A stretch of 64,000 nucleotides of DNA from Phormidium sp. FACHB-1136 (GTDB taxonomy: Bacteria; Cyanobacteriota; Cyanobacteriia; Phormidesmidales; Phormidesmidaceae): NCBI RefSeq assembly GCF_014697375.1, contig NZ_JACJRS010000001.1, forward strand, positions 62,001 to 126,000, given 5' to 3'. The notes beneath the pieces were generated by a model. The model worked only from the letters and a program-made list of their open reading frames with translations. It was not told where the DNA came from and searched no databases. A program made the translations under genes and the position numbers. Shown here piece by piece: positions 1 to 7,904 of this stretch. How positions within the stretch are numbered: the first letter of the stretch is position 1; the number at the start of each line of letters is the position of its first letter.

Positions 1-465
1 CATGCTGTGGCCCTGAGTGCCGATGGCCAATCCCTCATCAGCGCCAGCCATGATGGTACGGTGCGCTCTTGGAATTTGCCCCAGGGCCGGAGCCTGGGTC
101 TGTGGTCGCCGCCGGAGGGCCATTGGGTACACAGCGTCACCTTTGATGCCAGCGGCACATCCCTGGCCATCACCAGCCACACCACCGATGTCGCCGTTTG
201 GGAGGTGTCTACTAACCGCCTGCGCCACACCCTACGAGGGCATAGCCAACCCCTGTGGACGGCCCTGGTGAGCCCCGACCGGGAGCATCTCGTGACGACT
301 AGCCAAGACTCGGAAATTCGTCTGTGGAATCTCACCCTCGGCAGCCTCCAACAGAGCTTCCACCCCGACCGCCCCTACGCCGGAGTCAATATCCGAGGAG
401 CTACGGGCCTCTCTGCCTCCGAAGGGGCCATGCTGAAGTCCCTTGGGGCCATCGTGAGTTATTGA
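1..465 (+). CDS. WD40-repeat protein, C-terminal part (partial)
   Basis: The reading frame is open from the first base, so the gene begins upstream of the window; the first in-frame GTG (position 7) is inside a repeat and is not the start. About three WD40 blades are visible, with the typical DGTVRSWN, TDVAVWEV and DSEIRLWN ends. A WD40 propeller is a protein-protein interaction scaffold. The last ~30 residues, with a GATGLS...LKSLGA motif, resemble the tail seen after WD40 repeats in many large cyanobacterial proteins, some of which carry an N-terminal NB-ARC/ATPase domain. The N-terminal effector is outside the window, so the function stays open. Confidence 0.85.
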   Translation, partial: HAVALSADGQSLISASHDGTVRSWNLPQGRSLGLWSPPEGHWVHSVTFDASGTSLAITSHTTDVAVWEVSTNRLRHTLRGHSQPLWTALVSPDREHLVTTSQDSEIRLWNLTLGSLQQSFHPDRPYAGVNIRGATGLSASEGAMLKSLGAIVSY

Positions 466-478
466 TGAGGGCTCCGGA

Positions 479-1336
479 TCAGTGATGGAAACCCATGGCC
501 AGCAAGGGCAGCAGGGCCGGGGTAACCCCCAGAATAACTAGGCCCAGCGGGCTGTCGTCCGTCTCAGGGATGGGTTTTAGGAGGGCGTCTACCCGTTGCT
601 CTAGGCGATCCAGTTCATCGGGGCCACTAAAGCCCACCAGCGACGCAGGAACAGCGGATTGACCTAGTGCCGCTTGGCGAGCAATCCTGACCAGCAGTTC
701 CGCCACCGCCAGGGGGTGAGCCTGCTGAACAGCCCAGCGATCCGCCCGAATTTCCCGCAACAGCAACAGTTCTTGCCAGAGGGCTTGGGTGTTGGGAAGC
801 CAGATCGTCAGCCGTCGCACCAGACCCAGCAGCCAAAAACACAGGGGATCGTGATAGTGGGCGTGGGCCTGTTCGTGGGCTAAAATCACCGCCTGTTCCT
901 GACTGGAGAGCTGATCGAACCAGCCACGACTGACCATCAGGACGGGTCGCCAAAAGCCCACCTGGGCGGCTAGGGGTGTTTCGGTATCAATGAACCGAGC
1001 CGGGACGCCTTGGGGGAGATCCACCCAGGGATATCGCTGCCAAAACCAAGTGGCCCATCCCGCCTGGAGTAAGCCTTGGAGGCCAATCAGCAGTGCCCCA
1101 GCGAGGCCCATTTGGCTGATGCGACAGCCCAGCGGCCCCACCGCCCAGCCCAGCATAGTGCCGTGGTGCCCCATACTCAAAATGGCGATGGCCGTGGAAA
1201 CCAGCAACAGAAGGGGGCCAGTGAGCACCAGCACCGCCCGCCACCAGCGTTGCCACCAGGATCCAACTCCCGGTTTCCACCCCCAGCGCACCGCCGCCGC
1301 TACAACCACCGCCCCCGCAATCAACCCTAGATGCAT
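479..1336 (-). CDS. petP: M56 (BlaR1-type) membrane metalloprotease, PetP candidate
   Basis: A 285-residue membrane protein with hydrophobic segments near residues 2-16, 34-56 and 75-92 and a C-terminal one. A zinc-protease core HEQAH lies at about 154-158, with a downstream ExxAD (about 195-199) supplying the third ligand. BlaR1-type proteases cut their cognate BlaI repressor after sensing a signal. The gene overlaps the BlaI gene by 10 bases, so they form an operon, and the pair is divergent from cytochrome c6. In Synechocystis this arrangement is the copper-responsive PetP/PetR pair, which degrades PetR and switches petJ and petE. The family call is firm; the PetP assignment is inferred from context. 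The start ATG lies within the repressor's last codons. Confidence 0.85.
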   Translation of the reverse strand: MHLGLIAGAVVVAAAVRWGWKPGVGSWWQRWWRAVLVLTGPLLLLVSTAIAILSMGHHGTMLGWAVGPLGCRISQMGLAGALLIGLQGLLQAGWATWFWQRYPWVDLPQGVPARFIDTETPLAAQVGFWRPVLMVSRGWFDQLSSQEQAVILAHEQAHAHYHDPLCFWLLGLVRRLTIWLPNTQALWQELLLLREIRADRWAVQQAHPLAVAELLVRIARQAALGQSAVPASLVGFSGPDELDRLEQRVDALLKPIPETDDSPLGLVILGVTPALLPLLAMGFHH

Positions 1337-1782
1337 GGATCGTCTCCCCCTTGGGCATCGCGCATTGATCGAATCCGACGAGCAATGGCGTCTAGGCGAT
1401 CTAGGGCACTGGTATCGAGGCTGTCAGCAAAGGCGGCAACAATCTCCGGGTTGCTAATCGCCAAAAACTCCTCAAGTTGGCGGTGGGATTGCAGCATGGT
1501 CGCTTCCTGTTGGTTTACCTGGGGGTGCCACACATAGCCCTTACGCCCCTTGCCCAGCCGAGCTACCCCCATCGGTTCGCGCCGCACCCAGCCTTTGTTG
1601 GCCAGCCGTTGCAATACGGTCGTCACCGTGGCCTGACTCAGATCCCGGTCGGGATCGGCCAGAATCTCATCCAGAAGTTCCTTCACCGTGGCCGATCCCC
1701 GCTGCCAGAGCATCGCGAGGATTTCCTGCTCTAGGGGGCCAAGGGCAAGCTGACGGGGACGATAGCGGGGTAGGGGAGCCAT
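1327..1782 (-). CDS. petR: BlaI/MecI/CopY-family repressor, PetR candidate
   Basis: A 151-residue winged-helix repressor. The N-terminal half has the BlaI pattern (LGPLEQEIL, VKELLDEI, then ATVTTVLQRLANKGWV as recognition region), and the C-terminal half is the dimerisation and protease-cleavage part. The frame stays open upstream to 2007, but I chose the ATG at 1782 because family similarity begins just after it. It is the first gene of an operon with the M56 protease. With the neighbouring petJ, the likely role is PetR: activating or repressing cytochrome c6 and plastocyanin genes according to copper. That role is known for the Synechocystis pair and is inferred here. Confidence 0.85.
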   Translation of the reverse strand: MAPLPRYRPRQLALGPLEQEILAMLWQRGSATVKELLDEILADPDRDLSQATVTTVLQRLANKGWVRREPMGVARLGKGRKGYVWHPQVNQQEATMLQSHRQLEEFLAISNPEIVAAFADSLDTSALDRLDAIARRIRSMRDAQGGDDPCI

Positions 1783-2106
1783 AGCGGATCGAGGGGCAAG
1801 GGAGATAGGGAGAACTGCACGGACAAGATACCCCCAGTCTAGCGAACGGTGACACCCCTCAGAACCGCCCCAGGGGCCAACCGAGACCATGACCTGACGG
1901 AGAGCGGTCAAGCTGTCTCGCGGATCTGCCCCCCTGCACCCGCCTGAACCGAAGGAGAGCATCGGTTGGGCCTGGGCCTGGGCTGATCGGCCTGTAACCG
2001 TTTGCAATAGTTGACGAACTGTCGTTTGATCCGCCCTTGGGTGATCGCCATAATGCCCACAGCGCGTTTTTTTGCGGGTAACAACTTTTTGCGGGTAACA
2101 ACATTC
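1783..2106. promoter_or_regulatory. Divergent intergenic region between petR and petJ
   Basis: This 324-base gap must hold the promoters of the repressor-protease operon (leftward) and of petJ (rightward). I see no gene in it. A short imperfect dyad AGTTGACGAACT lies at about 2010-2021 and could be an operator, but it is weak. The clearest structure is the tandem repeat next to the petJ start, listed separately. No convincing -35/-10 pair could be fixed by eye. Confidence 0.5.
2069..2102 (+). repeat. 17-bp perfect tandem repeat in the petJ leader
   Basis: The unit TTTTTGCGGGTAACAAC occurs twice back to back (2069-2085 and 2086-2102) and ends four bases before the petJ ATG. It takes the place where a Shine-Dalgarno sequence would be expected; no GGAG-type site is present. 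It may be a duplicated operator half, an unusual leader, or a simple slippage duplication. Confidence 0.85.
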
Positions 2107-2436
2107 ATGAAACGGACAGTTCTTAGCTTGGCCCTAGCCCTATTGGCCCTAGTGGTGTGGGTCGCCCCGGCCCTAGCGGCAGATGTGGGACACGGCCAGC
2201 AGGTGTTTTCAGCAAACTGTGTGGCCTGTCACATTGGGGGCGGCAACGTGGTGAACGGGGCCAAAACCCTGAAGAAGGCTGACCTCGATCAGTACGATAT
2301 GGCCTCTGTGGAAGCCATTACTCGCCAAGTCACCCAGGGCAAAGCGGCCATGCCCGCCTTCAAAGGTCGCCTCACCGATGACGATATTGCCGACGTGGCC
2401 GCCTATGTGCTGAGCCAAGCCGAGCAGGGGTGGTAG
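2107..2436 (+). CDS. petJ: Cytochrome c6, soluble lumenal electron carrier
   Basis: A 109-residue precursor. Residues 1-24 form a signal peptide (basic start, hydrophobic core, APALA cleavage site) for export to the thylakoid lumen. The mature protein has the heme-binding CVACH motif (Cys38, Cys41, His42) and a conserved methionine ligand in AAMPAF. It carries electrons from cytochrome b6f to PSI or to the terminal oxidase, replacing plastocyanin when copper is scarce. The start was set at the ATG that begins the signal peptide, although the frame is open further upstream. It lies divergent from the M56/BlaI pair and is followed by a strong terminator. Confidence 0.95.
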   Translation: MKRTVLSLALALLALVVWVAPALAADVGHGQQVFSANCVACHIGGGNVVNGAKTLKKADLDQYDMASVEAITRQVTQGKAAMPAFKGRLTDDDIADVAAYVLSQAEQGW

Positions 2437-2489
2437 GCCGTTTTAGACGGTTTATCCCACCAATGTAAGTTTTATCTCCAGTTCGATGT

Positions 2490-2524
2490 CCCTTGATCCC
2501 CCCTGGCGATCAAGGGATTTTTTT
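2490..2524 (+). terminator. Rho-independent terminator of petJ
   Basis: The arms CCCTTGATC (2490-2498) and GATCAAGGG (2508-2516) pair perfectly across a 9-base loop. A run of T residues follows. It lies 54 bases after the petJ stop. Confidence 0.92.
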
Positions 2525-2531
2525 AGGCTTT

Positions 2532-2589
2532 AGATGAGTCATCAATGGAGGTTTGTTAACAGATGAGCCATCGATGGAGGTTTGTTAAC
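2532..2589. repeat. 29-bp tandem repeat downstream of petJ
   Basis: Two adjacent 29-base units (2532-2560 and 2561-2589) differ at only two positions. Each has an ATGAG(T/C)CATC(A/G)ATGG core and ends in GTTTGTTAAC. No gene covers them. The rest of the gap up to the next gene at 2815 shows no feature I can support. Confidence 0.85.
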
Positions 2590-2814
2590 AAGTGTTTTAG
2601 GACATATCACAGCCCTATCGTTCCGTGGCATGGTCAGGGGGTGGCCAGCCCTGCCTGGGTTGGTTACGGTTGACCTAATCCTAAATCCAGCTTGAGAACC
2701 GTCAGAATCTACAGGCGAGGAAATCTCGTCCCTAGGGCTGGCGGGGTTAAGCATCGAGGGTTGACGATTGGGATTGGGTCTGCCACTGTGTTTGCCCCTA
2801 ACAAGGAGATGATT

Positions 2815-3444
2815 ATGCGTCAGACTCGCTGGCTCAAGGGATTTATCCCGTTGGTGCTGGGCTTGCTGCTGTGGGTGAATGGCTGTGCGACGGCCCCCTC
2901 AAAGTACGACCAGGTGCAGCAAGACACCACCGGATTTGGCACCCCTTCGGCGGTGGATCGCAAAGCGGAACAGGGCGGTACCTTCAACCAGTTTTTCCCC
3001 GATAGCCAGGGGGATTACCAGGTGATTCCCTACCAAGAAAAGAAGGGTTTTGCGGAATACAAACTGCAACGGGGCGACCAAACCCTAGCCATGCTCAGCA
3101 TTAGCGACACCACCAGCCTGCCCGCCGCCGCCGATAAATATAACGACGCGACGGATACAATTGCTGGCTTTCCGGCGGTCAACCAGGGCACCACTGCCAC
3201 CGGGCTGTTGGTGAACGGGCGTTATCAGGTGAAGGTGCTATCGCGGGATGCCTCCTTTACCCAGGCTGACCGAGTAGACTGGCTACAAAAGTTTGATCTC
3301 CAAGGGCTGGCCCAACTGCGGGGAGCCCTCAAGCCATCCCAAAAGGCGGCGAAGGCGGTGGAGTCTCCAATCACCCCCACCTCGCCCTTGGCCCCCAGCC
3401 GTCCAGCCCTAAGTCCGGAGCTTGTTCCCAGTCCGGCATCCTAG
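2815..3444 (+). CDS. Conserved lipoprotein of unknown function
   Basis: A 209-residue protein with a lipoprotein signal: MRQTRW, a hydrophobic stretch, and a lipobox ending VNGC, with Cys24 as the predicted lipidated residue. The mature part lacks a recognisable catalytic motif. It contains a globular region of about 140 residues (roughly 45-180) that resembles the small PsbP-like or membrane-anchored proteins of cyanobacteria, then a Pro/Ser-rich tail. I chose the ATG at 2815 because AAGGAG (2803-2808) sits six bases before it; the ATG at 2809 would directly abut that site. The function is not known from sequence. Confidence 0.8.
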   Translation: MRQTRWLKGFIPLVLGLLLWVNGCATAPSKYDQVQQDTTGFGTPSAVDRKAEQGGTFNQFFPDSQGDYQVIPYQEKKGFAEYKLQRGDQTLAMLSISDTTSLPAAADKYNDATDTIAGFPAVNQGTTATGLLVNGRYQVKVLSRDASFTQADRVDWLQKFDLQGLAQLRGALKPSQKAAKAVESPITPTSPLAPSRPALSPELVPSPAS

Positions 3445-3499
3445 CCTGTGATGGATCGGCCATTGGCCCCCTAACCGATAGTATTTTCAGGAGAAACCT

Positions 3500-4384
3500 G
3501 TGAGTAAGAAAATCTACAAGCTAGTTGACGACCTGCCCACGGGCGGGCTCACCGTGCGGGCGCTGAAGACCCTAGATATTTTCGTTCCTGGCCAGTGGAA
3601 CAACCTGGTAGGGTTTGACAACACCATCAAAACCGTAACGGGCGAAACCGATGAGGCCATGATTCAGGCCATTGCCGAGCGGGCCATTACCCTATTTAAC
3701 GACAAGCGGGAAGGCTACCAAACCGCCCTCTGGCTCTACCAAACCGTGGATTCCGCCTCTGGAATGTTGGGCACAGCGGCCCTAGCCAACCGCATCGGTC
3801 AAGATACGTTTCTAGGGTTCCTCAAGGGTATGACCCCCAAACCCGAAAAGGCCCAAACGATTGACCTGGCGGTGAAACTGGTGACCGAAGTGGTAGCCTT
3901 CTGCAAAATTAGCGGCATCCCCGGCGACAGCCTCGGCGACTTTCTCACCGCCCTGGGCGACTACGGCAGCGAGTCCCTGATTCGGATGACGGCTCTAGTC
4001 TGCTTCGATGGCATCATTCCCCTGGGGCCGGAGTTCTCCCTCAAAGCCCTCAACGCCATCAAGGGCATGGGGCCATCGGATATTGACGACAACCCCACCT
4101 TTAAGGGCATCAAAAACGAAATCCCCGGCAAGGATAGCAAAGGCAAACTCGCCTTTATGACCGAGAGTTTTGAATCGACCCAGGGCTGGATGGATCGGTT
4201 CGTGGCGGAGAAGGGCATCACCCAAAGCCGTCTGCTAGACAATATTGGCGGTTTTATCGAAGGCTCTAAAACCAAGCTGGACTACCTGGGGGCGTTCCTC
4301 GATGTGTCCGTGAACTACTACGAGCACACGGGCATCCAAACCCTCGCCCGCCGCTTGATTGAACGGGCCGTCGCCGAAATCTAG
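3500..4384 (+). CDS. Conserved hypothetical protein, mostly helical
   Basis: A 294-residue soluble protein with no signal peptide or membrane segment. It looks helical, with blocks such as FVPGQWNNLVGFD, KREGYQTALWLYQT and IPGDSLGDFLTALGDYG. AGGAG lies about 6 bases before the ATG. I recognise the type as widely conserved in cyanobacteria but have no function to give. The gene stands alone on the plus strand between a lipoprotein and rsmE. Confidence 0.8.
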   Translation: MSKKIYKLVDDLPTGGLTVRALKTLDIFVPGQWNNLVGFDNTIKTVTGETDEAMIQAIAERAITLFNDKREGYQTALWLYQTVDSASGMLGTAALANRIGQDTFLGFLKGMTPKPEKAQTIDLAVKLVTEVVAFCKISGIPGDSLGDFLTALGDYGSESLIRMTALVCFDGIIPLGPEFSLKALNAIKGMGPSDIDDNPTFKGIKNEIPGKDSKGKLAFMTESFESTQGWMDRFVAEKGITQSRLLDNIGGFIEGSKTKLDYLGAFLDVSVNYYEHTGIQTLARRLIERAVAEI

Positions 4385-4553
4385 CGCCTAGGGATGGTCT
4401 TGCCTTGGCAGCGCGTCCAGCGAGATCATCCCCTAGAAGCCCTACGCCCCTCTCCCACGAGGATTTCCTTCCTATGGGTGAATACTGGCGTCATCCAAAA
4501 TGGCAAGCATCTCAGAGCCCATGCAACGGTTGGGAGATTTCCTTCGACAAGCC

Positions 4554-5309
4554 ATGCAGCGAATCATTATTCACCCCGACCAAATTCAGGGGCATCACCT
4601 GACCCTCCTGGCCGACCAGCAGCACTACCTCTATCGAGTGCTGCGGCTGGCGACGGGGGATCGGTTTATCGCCCTGGATGGCCAAGGCCAGCGGTGGATG
4701 GCCACCTTGGCAGAGAAGGCTGGTCTGGCCCACCTCGACCCGTTAGAGGCGGTCTCCATGGGTTTGCCGAACGTCACCCTAGCCATTGCGATCCCCAAAG
4801 GCAGTGGATTCGATGACATCGTGCGCCAAACCACCGAACTGGGGGTGGCCTGCCTGCAACCCTTGGTGACCCAGCGCACCCTCCACCAGCCCAACCCCAA
4901 AAAGCCAGAACGCTGGCAACGCATCGCCGCCGAAGCCACAGAGCAATGCGAGCGGCCCAACCTCCCCCAGATCCAGCCAACCGTGACCTGGGCCGATTAT
5001 CTGCGCCAAGACCTCCCCCCCCAGCGTTGGATCGGCCTCGCCCGTGGCGATGCGCTACCCCTGCTGACGGTGGCCCAAGCCGCCGATCCCACCCTAGACA
5101 CCGTGATCGCCACCGGGCCAGAGGGGGGCTGGACGGAAACCGAAATCGCCGCCGCCCTTGCCGCCGGATTTCAGCCCGTTTCCTTGGGGCCAACTATCCT
5201 CCGGGCTGTTACGGCTCCCTTGGTGGCCCTCACCCTGGCCCTGGCGGGCCTTGGGGCCATCCCCTCAATCAACCCAGAACTCAGGCAATCGATCAACGGT
5301 GGTCGTTGA
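4554..5309 (+). CDS. rsmE: 16S rRNA m3U1498 methyltransferase
   Basis: A 251-residue SPOUT-class RNA methyltransferase that modifies U1498 of 16S rRNA. Typical blocks are HYLYRVLRL near the N-terminus (PUA-like domain), then the knotted SAM-binding fold with QRTLHQPN, AAEATEQCERP, GPEGGWTETE and LGPTILRAVTAP. I set the start at the ATG of MQRIIIHP because family members begin there; an in-frame ATG at 4500 would add 18 residues. No operon partner is obvious. Confidence 0.92.
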   Translation: MQRIIIHPDQIQGHHLTLLADQQHYLYRVLRLATGDRFIALDGQGQRWMATLAEKAGLAHLDPLEAVSMGLPNVTLAIAIPKGSGFDDIVRQTTELGVACLQPLVTQRTLHQPNPKKPERWQRIAAEATEQCERPNLPQIQPTVTWADYLRQDLPPQRWIGLARGDALPLLTVAQAADPTLDTVIATGPEGGWTETEIAAALAAGFQPVSLGPTILRAVTAPLVALTLALAGLGAIPSINPELRQSINGGR

Positions 5310-5427
5310 GTGCAGGGCCAGCAGCGCGACATCCGCCGTTAGCCGCGATCTCTCGACTTACATCAGTTCATTAAGAAATAGCAATACTTATTTTTCATAG
5401 GATTGATGCTATTCCATCTTCGGAGTG

Positions 5428-5490
5428 ATTCTCAATAAGCGAAAACTATTGCAAATTCGCCCCTAGGTTCGTTACTATTCTCATTAAGCG
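5428..5490 (+). promoter_or_regulatory. Two direct-repeat operator candidates upstream of the Fur-family gene
   Basis: ATTCTCAATAAGCG (5428-5441) and ATTCTCATTAAGCG (5477-5490) match at 13 of 14 bases and lie 36-98 bases before the fur-like ATG, in an AT-rich tract. Read on the other strand, each contains TGAGAAT, a half-site common in Fur and Zur boxes. The gene they precede is a Fur-family regulator, so autoregulation is plausible. This is inference from spacing and motif. Confidence 0.5.
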
Positions 5491-5525
5491 GATGTTAATG
5501 AAATTCTCTGGGGAGGGGTTGGGCG

Positions 5526-5981
5526 ATGGCGGCATACACTCCATCGGCGCTAAAGGCCGAACTGAACGAGCGCGGCTGGCGTATGACTCCCCAGCGAGAA
5601 ACCATGCTTAAGACCTTCCAAAATCTGCCGGAGGGTACCCACCTCAGCGCCGAAGATCTCTGTGATTTGCTGGAGAAGGCGGGGGAGCCGATTAGCCTCT
5701 CCACCATCTACCGCAACCTGAAGCTGATGGCGCGGATGGGGATTTTGCGAGAGCTAGAACTAGCCGAGGGCCAAAAGCGCTACGAGATTAACCAGCCCGC
5801 CCCCCATCACCACCACCACCTGATCTGTGTGCGCTGCAATAAAACCATTGAGTTCAAAAATGACTCTGTCCTCAAGGTGGGGGCCAAAACCGCCGACCGT
5901 TCTGGCTACCATCTGCTGGATTGCCAACTGCTAATCCACGGCATCTGCCCCCCCTGCCAGCGATCCATCGTGCCGATCTAA
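5526..5981 (+). CDS. Fur-family metalloregulator, closest to FurB/Zur type
   Basis: A 151-residue Fur protein. The N-terminal winged helix has RGWRMTPQRE and ISLSTIYRNLKLMARMGI as recognition helix. It is followed by the metal-binding HHHHHLICVRCN segment (about residues 96-107) and a second Cys pair, CPPCQ, near the C-terminus. The CxxC...CxxC pattern gives a structural zinc site. Both pairs plus overall resemblance favour the cyanobacterial FurB/Zur group over FurA or PerR. The family is certain, the subgroup less so. The AT-rich upstream region carries two candidate boxes. Confidence 0.9.
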   Translation: MAAYTPSALKAELNERGWRMTPQRETMLKTFQNLPEGTHLSAEDLCDLLEKAGEPISLSTIYRNLKLMARMGILRELELAEGQKRYEINQPAPHHHHHLICVRCNKTIEFKNDSVLKVGAKTADRSGYHLLDCQLLIHGICPPCQRSIVPI

Positions 5982-6000
5982 CACCGATCTGGCAGGATGA

Positions 6001-6480
6001 CTACAGCACCTCGTGGGTGTATTTGTGCTGTTTCACGTTGTCGTTGCGCGACACCTTATTTTTGGGGTTGAGGATGCGCTTGTGGGCGGTGGAGTAGTTG
6101 AGATCTTGACGGCAGGTACCCACCGGAACAGCGGCGGCGGCCTGGGGGCGATTTTGGTAAGTACGGGCAGCGGCCAGGGTGCGCTGTTCAAAATCCGCGC
6201 AGCGTTGGGCCTTGGCCCCATCGTCTAGGGTAAGGCTGACGGGGTCGAAGGCAAGAGCCGCCTCTAGGGTACTGCCCCAAATCTGACGATAGGCGGTGGG
6301 AGCCCCTTGAATTAAGGTCTCTGAATAGGCCGAAGGAATCGGCTCTACCACCTCCACGGCTAGGGTTTCGCCCTCCTGGCGCACATAGCAGGTGGCCACG
6401 CCCATCAGCACATAGCTATGGGGGGCGAGGTCGGTGGAGGTAGCTTGGGGGATCGTAGCTGGGGGGATCACTGAACTCAT
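6001..6480 (-). CDS. Conserved hypothetical cyanobacterial protein
   Basis: A 159-residue soluble protein without signal peptide. The N-terminal half, with PHSYVLMGVATCYVRQEG and EVVEPIPSAYSETL, suggests a small beta-rich domain. The C-terminal third, with YSTAHKRILNPKNKVSRND, is basic and conserved-looking. I believe it is a cyanobacteria-specific family but know no function. It is convergent with the Fur-family gene, with only 19 bases between stops, and stands alone on its strand. Confidence 0.7.
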   Translation of the reverse strand: MSSVIPPATIPQATSTDLAPHSYVLMGVATCYVRQEGETLAVEVVEPIPSAYSETLIQGAPTAYRQIWGSTLEAALAFDPVSLTLDDGAKAQRCADFEQRTLAAARTYQNRPQAAAAVPVGTCRQDLNYSTAHKRILNPKNKVSRNDNVKQHKYTHEVL

Positions 6481-6720
6481 AGGACTGGGAAGGGGTGAGA
6501 GAGGACTGACGGCTTAAATTCTAGCCCCCTCGCCCTGGCCCACGGAGCCAAACGGAGGAACTGTCACAAAACACAACCCTGATTGACGAGACTCAACGAT
6601 GGCAAGCTGAATGGGATAATGATGACCTGTTTCACCGACGCTCCTGCCGAGAAGGGATTGGCTTCATCCAGGAATCTGGCAAGAAAATTGGGAAAGAACG
6701 TTGTTTAGGAGCCCTTTGTG

Positions 6721-7011
6721 ATGACCTTACCCGATGCCCCACCACCCGACCGTCTGCCCCAGGGGATCAGTCCTGAAAAGTATGCTCGGCTGCGGGCGGA
6801 GGCAAAGGCTCCCTACCGAGGGTTGCGCCAGGTGGTGTACCTGACAGCGGGGGCATCGGCGGCCATTGGGGCATTCATTATGATTACCCAAGGGTTGGCA
6901 GGTCGGGCCACGGATGATCTCCTGCCCAATTTGCTAATTCAGTTTGGGGTATTGGGCACGGTGGGGCTGCTGTTGTGGCTAGAGAACCGGGGTCGGAGCA
7001 AGGCACGATGA
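6721..7011 (+). CDS. DUF3493 membrane protein, LPA1/Rep27-related
   Basis: A 96-residue protein with a conserved N-terminal stretch (SPEKYARLRAEAKAPYRGLR) and two membrane segments near residues 38-56 and 70-86. DUF3493 is the domain shared with plant and algal LPA1/Rep27, which help assemble or repair Photosystem II; a similar thylakoid role is inferred here. AGGAG is present at 6707-6711. The GTG just before the ATG could also serve as start. Its stop overlaps the next start as ATGA, so it is probably translationally coupled to the Tab2-like gene. Confidence 0.8.
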   Translation: MTLPDAPPPDRLPQGISPEKYARLRAEAKAPYRGLRQVVYLTAGASAAIGAFIMITQGLAGRATDDLLPNLLIQFGVLGTVGLLLWLENRGRSKAR

Positions 7012-7844
7012 CCCTTTGGCAAGCCGATTTACACCGTCCTCCCCTAACCGATGCCGAGGGTGAACCGCTGTGGGAATTGTTAGTTTGCGACGCCAGCCTA
7101 GCATTTCGTTACGAAGCCCAGACGCCCCAGGGGGCCGTGAATGTGGGTTGGGTAACGGCTCAATTGCAGGCGGCGATGGCCCAATCGGGGGATACTCCAG
7201 CCCACATTCAGGTGTTTCGGCCCCAGGCGTTGTCACTGTTGACCCTGGCGGCAGAACGGCTCGATGTGGCCATCGCCCCCACCCGTCAGACGCCAGCCCT
7301 ACACCAGTGGTTACGCCAGAAGGCCCAAGCCTATCCCACGCTGGCCAACTTTACTGGGATAGCCTACGACCCCCTACACCTTGACTCGCCGCCGCCTCTG
7401 CCGCTGTCGGAAAACCTGTGGGGGGATCGCTGGGGCTTTGTCACCCTAGCAGCGGGGGATTTTGAGCGCACGTTTCCCCACGAACCGATCCCGATAATCC
7501 AGTTGCCGCCGGAATGGCTGCCCTCGCAACTAGGACTGGCCAGCACCACACCGCTACCGGGCATTGTGATCGACGGCGGACGACAAGCGATGGCGTTAGC
7601 TCAGTGGGTGCAGTCCGTAGGGCCAGCGGCATTGCGCTACATGGCCGGGGATCCCGACGGGCTAATTTTGGATGCAGGGCTGTGGGATCGCTGGGTGATG
7701 ACGACCTTTGCCGATGCCACCATGGCCGAGGCGGGACACCTGTTTGAACAGCGCAAGGTTGCCAGTCAGGGGATTCATTTTCTCCTGGTGCGTCCAGATG
7801 ATTCTGGCATGACCTATACCGGACTGTGGCTGCTGCGAGGTTGA
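7008..7844 (+). CDS. Tab2/Atab2-family RNA-binding protein
   Basis: A 278-residue protein starting MTLWQADL, matching the Tab2/Atab2 (DUF1092) family. Blocks include the WELLVCD region, a central PHIQVFRPQALSLL-like stretch, LPLSENLWGDRWGF, and the C-terminal LILDAGLWDRWVM and LWLLRG ends. In Chlamydomonas Tab2 binds the psaB leader and promotes its translation, and Arabidopsis ATAB2 acts on PSI and PSII mRNAs. The ATG lies in an ATGA overlap with the DUF3493 stop, which pairs two photosystem biogenesis genes. The cyanobacterial target RNA is unknown. Confidence 0.88.
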   Translation: MTLWQADLHRPPLTDAEGEPLWELLVCDASLAFRYEAQTPQGAVNVGWVTAQLQAAMAQSGDTPAHIQVFRPQALSLLTLAAERLDVAIAPTRQTPALHQWLRQKAQAYPTLANFTGIAYDPLHLDSPPPLPLSENLWGDRWGFVTLAAGDFERTFPHEPIPIIQLPPEWLPSQLGLASTTPLPGIVIDGGRQAMALAQWVQSVGPAALRYMAGDPDGLILDAGLWDRWVMTTFADATMAEAGHLFEQRKVASQGIHFLLVRPDDSGMTYTGLWLLRG

Positions 7845-7904
7845 GGCGCAGGGAGAACATCCTAAACAAGGAGGCGGGCTAAAAGGGCTCTGGACTCGCC
7901 TGGG

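Noticed and set aside
1783-2007. N-terminal extension of the BlaI-type repressor to 2007
   Set aside because: The 75 extra residues look unlike the family and would cover the petJ promoter region; the ATG at 1782 fits better.
2532-2589. Tandem repeat as a possible CRISPR array
   Set aside because: There are only two units and no spacer between them; no cas genes are seen.
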